DNA from: Dehalococcoidales bacterium
GTDB lineage: Bacteria > Chloroflexota > Dehalococcoidia > Dehalococcoidales > Fen-1064
Reading direction: 5' to 3'
Length of the DNA stretch: 6,502 bases
Assembly: GCA_030667735.1 (NCBI GenBank)
Contig: DAOUVG010000093.1
Span: 1-6,502 of the forward strand
Shown here: positions 5,642 to 6,502 of the stretch, in pieces
How positions within the stretch are numbered: position 1 is the stretch's first letter
How the letters are laid out: every line of letters begins with the position of its first letter
Translations under genes and position numbers: made by a program
The notes under the pieces: model-generated
Databases searched by the model: none
Told to the model about the DNA's origin: nothing
The model's input: the letters and a program-made list of their open reading frames with translations, nothing else

Positions 5642-6215
5642 CGTTCTCTCCCACGAGAAGCACTCTGCGCAGGGCTGCTATCGCACTGTGCTGTAATGCC
5701 TTAACCGCTCCCTCACTCTTGCCCATGACCCTGGCGGCCTCAGCGATAGCCAGCCCGCCGGCAAAGCGCAGGCTGATAACCTCACGCTGCGCTGCGGTCA
5801 ACTGACGGGTTGCTGCCATCACGCGCTCGACATCCAGCCGTCGCTCAACAACCTTCTGCACGTTGTCATCACTGGCCACCAGCGATTCCTCGAGCGGGAC
5901 TGTCGGTCTCTTGCTCTCTTTCCTGAAGAAGTCGACGATAAGGTTATGAGCGATACGAAACAGCCAGGCAGAGAAAGGCACCCCCCTCCACCTGTAAGAG
6001 GAGATAGACTTATAAGCCTTCACGAAGACCTGCTGGGTCATGTCCTCAGCCTCCGCCCTGTTCCCTATACGGACAACCACATAGCGATAGAGCTTGCCGA
6101 AATAGGTCTCGTATAACTCGGTAAAAGCCTCCTTGTCTCCGTTCTGTGCGCGGTGGACAAGGTCCTGCTCATCTTGCACCAGATAACCCCCGTTCATGCA
6201 GATGCTCACGCTCAT
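5628..6215 (-). CDS. ECF-type RNA polymerase sigma factor
   Basis: 195 aa, the size of two-domain extracytoplasmic-function sigma factors. Region 2 covers about 17-100: DLVHRAQNGDKEAFTELY, then the core-binding EAEDMTQQVFVKAY (55-68), then FSAWLFRIAHNLIVDFFRK (81-99), which contacts the -10. Region 4 covers about 132-187: LTAAQREVISLRF (139-151) and the helix-turn-helix around IAEAARVMGKSEGAVKALQHSA (157-178), which reads the -35. No region 1.1, region 3 or C-terminal extension. The ATG at 6215 has AGGA 6 nt upstream; starts at 6197 (ATG) or 6179 (GTG) would also keep region 2, so the first 12 residues are uncertain. It heads a two-gene operon with the DUF5667-like protein, which probably controls it. 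The stimulus and regulon are unknown; nothing in the window looks like an obvious target promoter. Confidence 0.93.
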   Translation of the reverse strand: MSVSICMNGGYLVQDEQDLVHRAQNGDKEAFTELYETYFGKLYRYVVVRIGNRAEAEDMTQQVFVKAYKSISSYRWRGVPFSAWLFRIAHNLIVDFFRKESKRPTVPLEESLVASDDNVQKVVERRLDVERVMAATRQLTAAQREVISLRFAGGLAIAEAARVMGKSEGAVKALQHSAIAALRRVLLVGENGVKE

Positions 6216-6266
6216 TCTACATCCTGCGCAGACGTAGCGCCAATCCGGTGGTCATCGGGCACACTA

Positions 6267-6272
6267 TGTATA
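6267..6272 (-). promoter_or_regulatory. Weak candidate -10 (TATACA) for the sigma operon
   Basis: TATACA on the minus strand, about 52 nt before the sigma ATG, is the best -10-like hexamer in the upstream region. The -35 at 17-nt spacing (TATCCT) is poor. No clear ECF-style pair (GGAAC and CGTC) was found by eye, so autoregulation can be neither supported nor excluded. Confidence 0.25.
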
Positions 6273-6407
6273 ACGCAATAAATGAAAAAAGGATAGGCGA
6301 TGAAAAAGACATCATGCCCATTCCACGGATACTTGCCGGAAAATGGCGCGGGGCATCAGCGTTACCCCTTCACCACGCTGCACGGTCGTACCGTTACGGG
6401 ATAAATG

Positions 6408-6416
6408 TGCTACAAT
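6408..6416 (+). promoter_or_regulatory. Extended -10 promoter (TGC-TACAAT) for the rightward gene
   Basis: TGC followed by TACAAT is a good extended -10, with transcription expected near 6423 and a leader of about 30 nt before the GTG at 6454. The -35 position (around 6386-6393) does not match consensus. The architecture matches the aconitase operon promoter: strong extended -10 with weak -35. Confidence 0.55.
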
Positions 6417-6453
6417 TATCCATAAATATTAGTCCCTGCCGGAGAATGAACCT

Positions 6454-6502
6454 GTGCCTGACTACGTTCGCCGGATGCGCCGTGAAGATATCGACCGGGT
6501 GC
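6454..6502 (+). CDS. N-terminus of a GNAT acetyltransferase, possibly RimI-like (partial)
   Basis: Only 16 codons are inside the window, reading MPDYVRRMRREDIDRV from a GTG start. The pattern (two or three residues, an aromatic, then R-x-M-R-x-E-D-I-D-x-V) is the usual first strand and helix of GNAT acetyltransferases such as the ribosomal-protein alanine acetyltransferase RimI. GGAG at 6441-6444 stands 9 nt before the GTG, and an extended -10 promoter lies just upstream. It is divergent from the sigma factor operon. The catalytic core is outside the window, so the family call rests on a short stretch and the substrate cannot be judged. Confidence 0.55.
   Translation, partial: MPDYVRRMRREDIDRV

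Noticed and set aside
6446..6502. ATG at 6446 as start of the rightward gene
   Set aside because: GGAG is only 1 nt before it, and the frame reads as a Cys-rich peptide with no known pattern, while the GTG at 6454 gives a GNAT-like N-terminus with good spacing.

Overview
The window holds six complete genes on the minus strand and the first codons of a seventh on the plus strand. The coding is dense and GC-rich, and almost every gene can be recognised. The most likely source is an anaerobic member of the Chloroflexota, probably Dehalococcoidia or a relative. This is inferred from two things: a (homo)citrate-synthase-like enzyme of the kind shown to be Re-citrate synthase in Dehalococcoides and Clostridium kluyveri, clustered with a LeuC/LeuD-type aconitase and a small isocitrate dehydrogenase; and an ECF sigma factor paired with a membrane protein carrying a DUF5667-like domain. 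No rRNA or other taxonomic marker is present, so the assignment is tentative.

Region 1 (about 76-4393, minus strand) looks like one operon. In transcription order it encodes an aconitase-family large subunit, the matching small (swivel) subunit, a beta-decarboxylating dehydrogenase with isocitrate-type residues, and a DRE-TIM synthase. Together they would condense acetyl-CoA with a 2-oxoacid, isomerise the product, and decarboxylate it oxidatively. The substrate-contact residues (SxN in the dehydrogenase, YLRS in the small subunit, DVTNRDGVQT in the synthase) fit citrate -> isocitrate -> 2-oxoglutarate better than leucine synthesis. This would be the oxidative half of an incomplete TCA cycle that feeds glutamate. 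An extended -10 promoter lies just upstream of the large subunit, and a possible second promoter precedes the synthase.

Region 2 (about 4476-6215, minus strand) is a two-gene regulatory operon. An ECF sigma factor overlaps by 14 nt a single-pass membrane protein with an N-terminal cytoplasmic segment, a DUF5667-like region and a C-terminal tail built from 42-bp tandem repeats. The partner is probably the anti-sigma factor. A dyad after this pair may be its terminator.

Region 3 (6216-6453) is a divergent intergenic region with an extended -10 promoter facing right. At 6454 a GNAT (RimI-like) acetyltransferase begins and runs off the window.

I see no mobile element, CRISPR array, tRNA, rRNA or phage gene. 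The content is mostly ordinary central metabolism plus one regulatory pair. The least-described part is the sigma/DUF5667 pair with its repeat tail.
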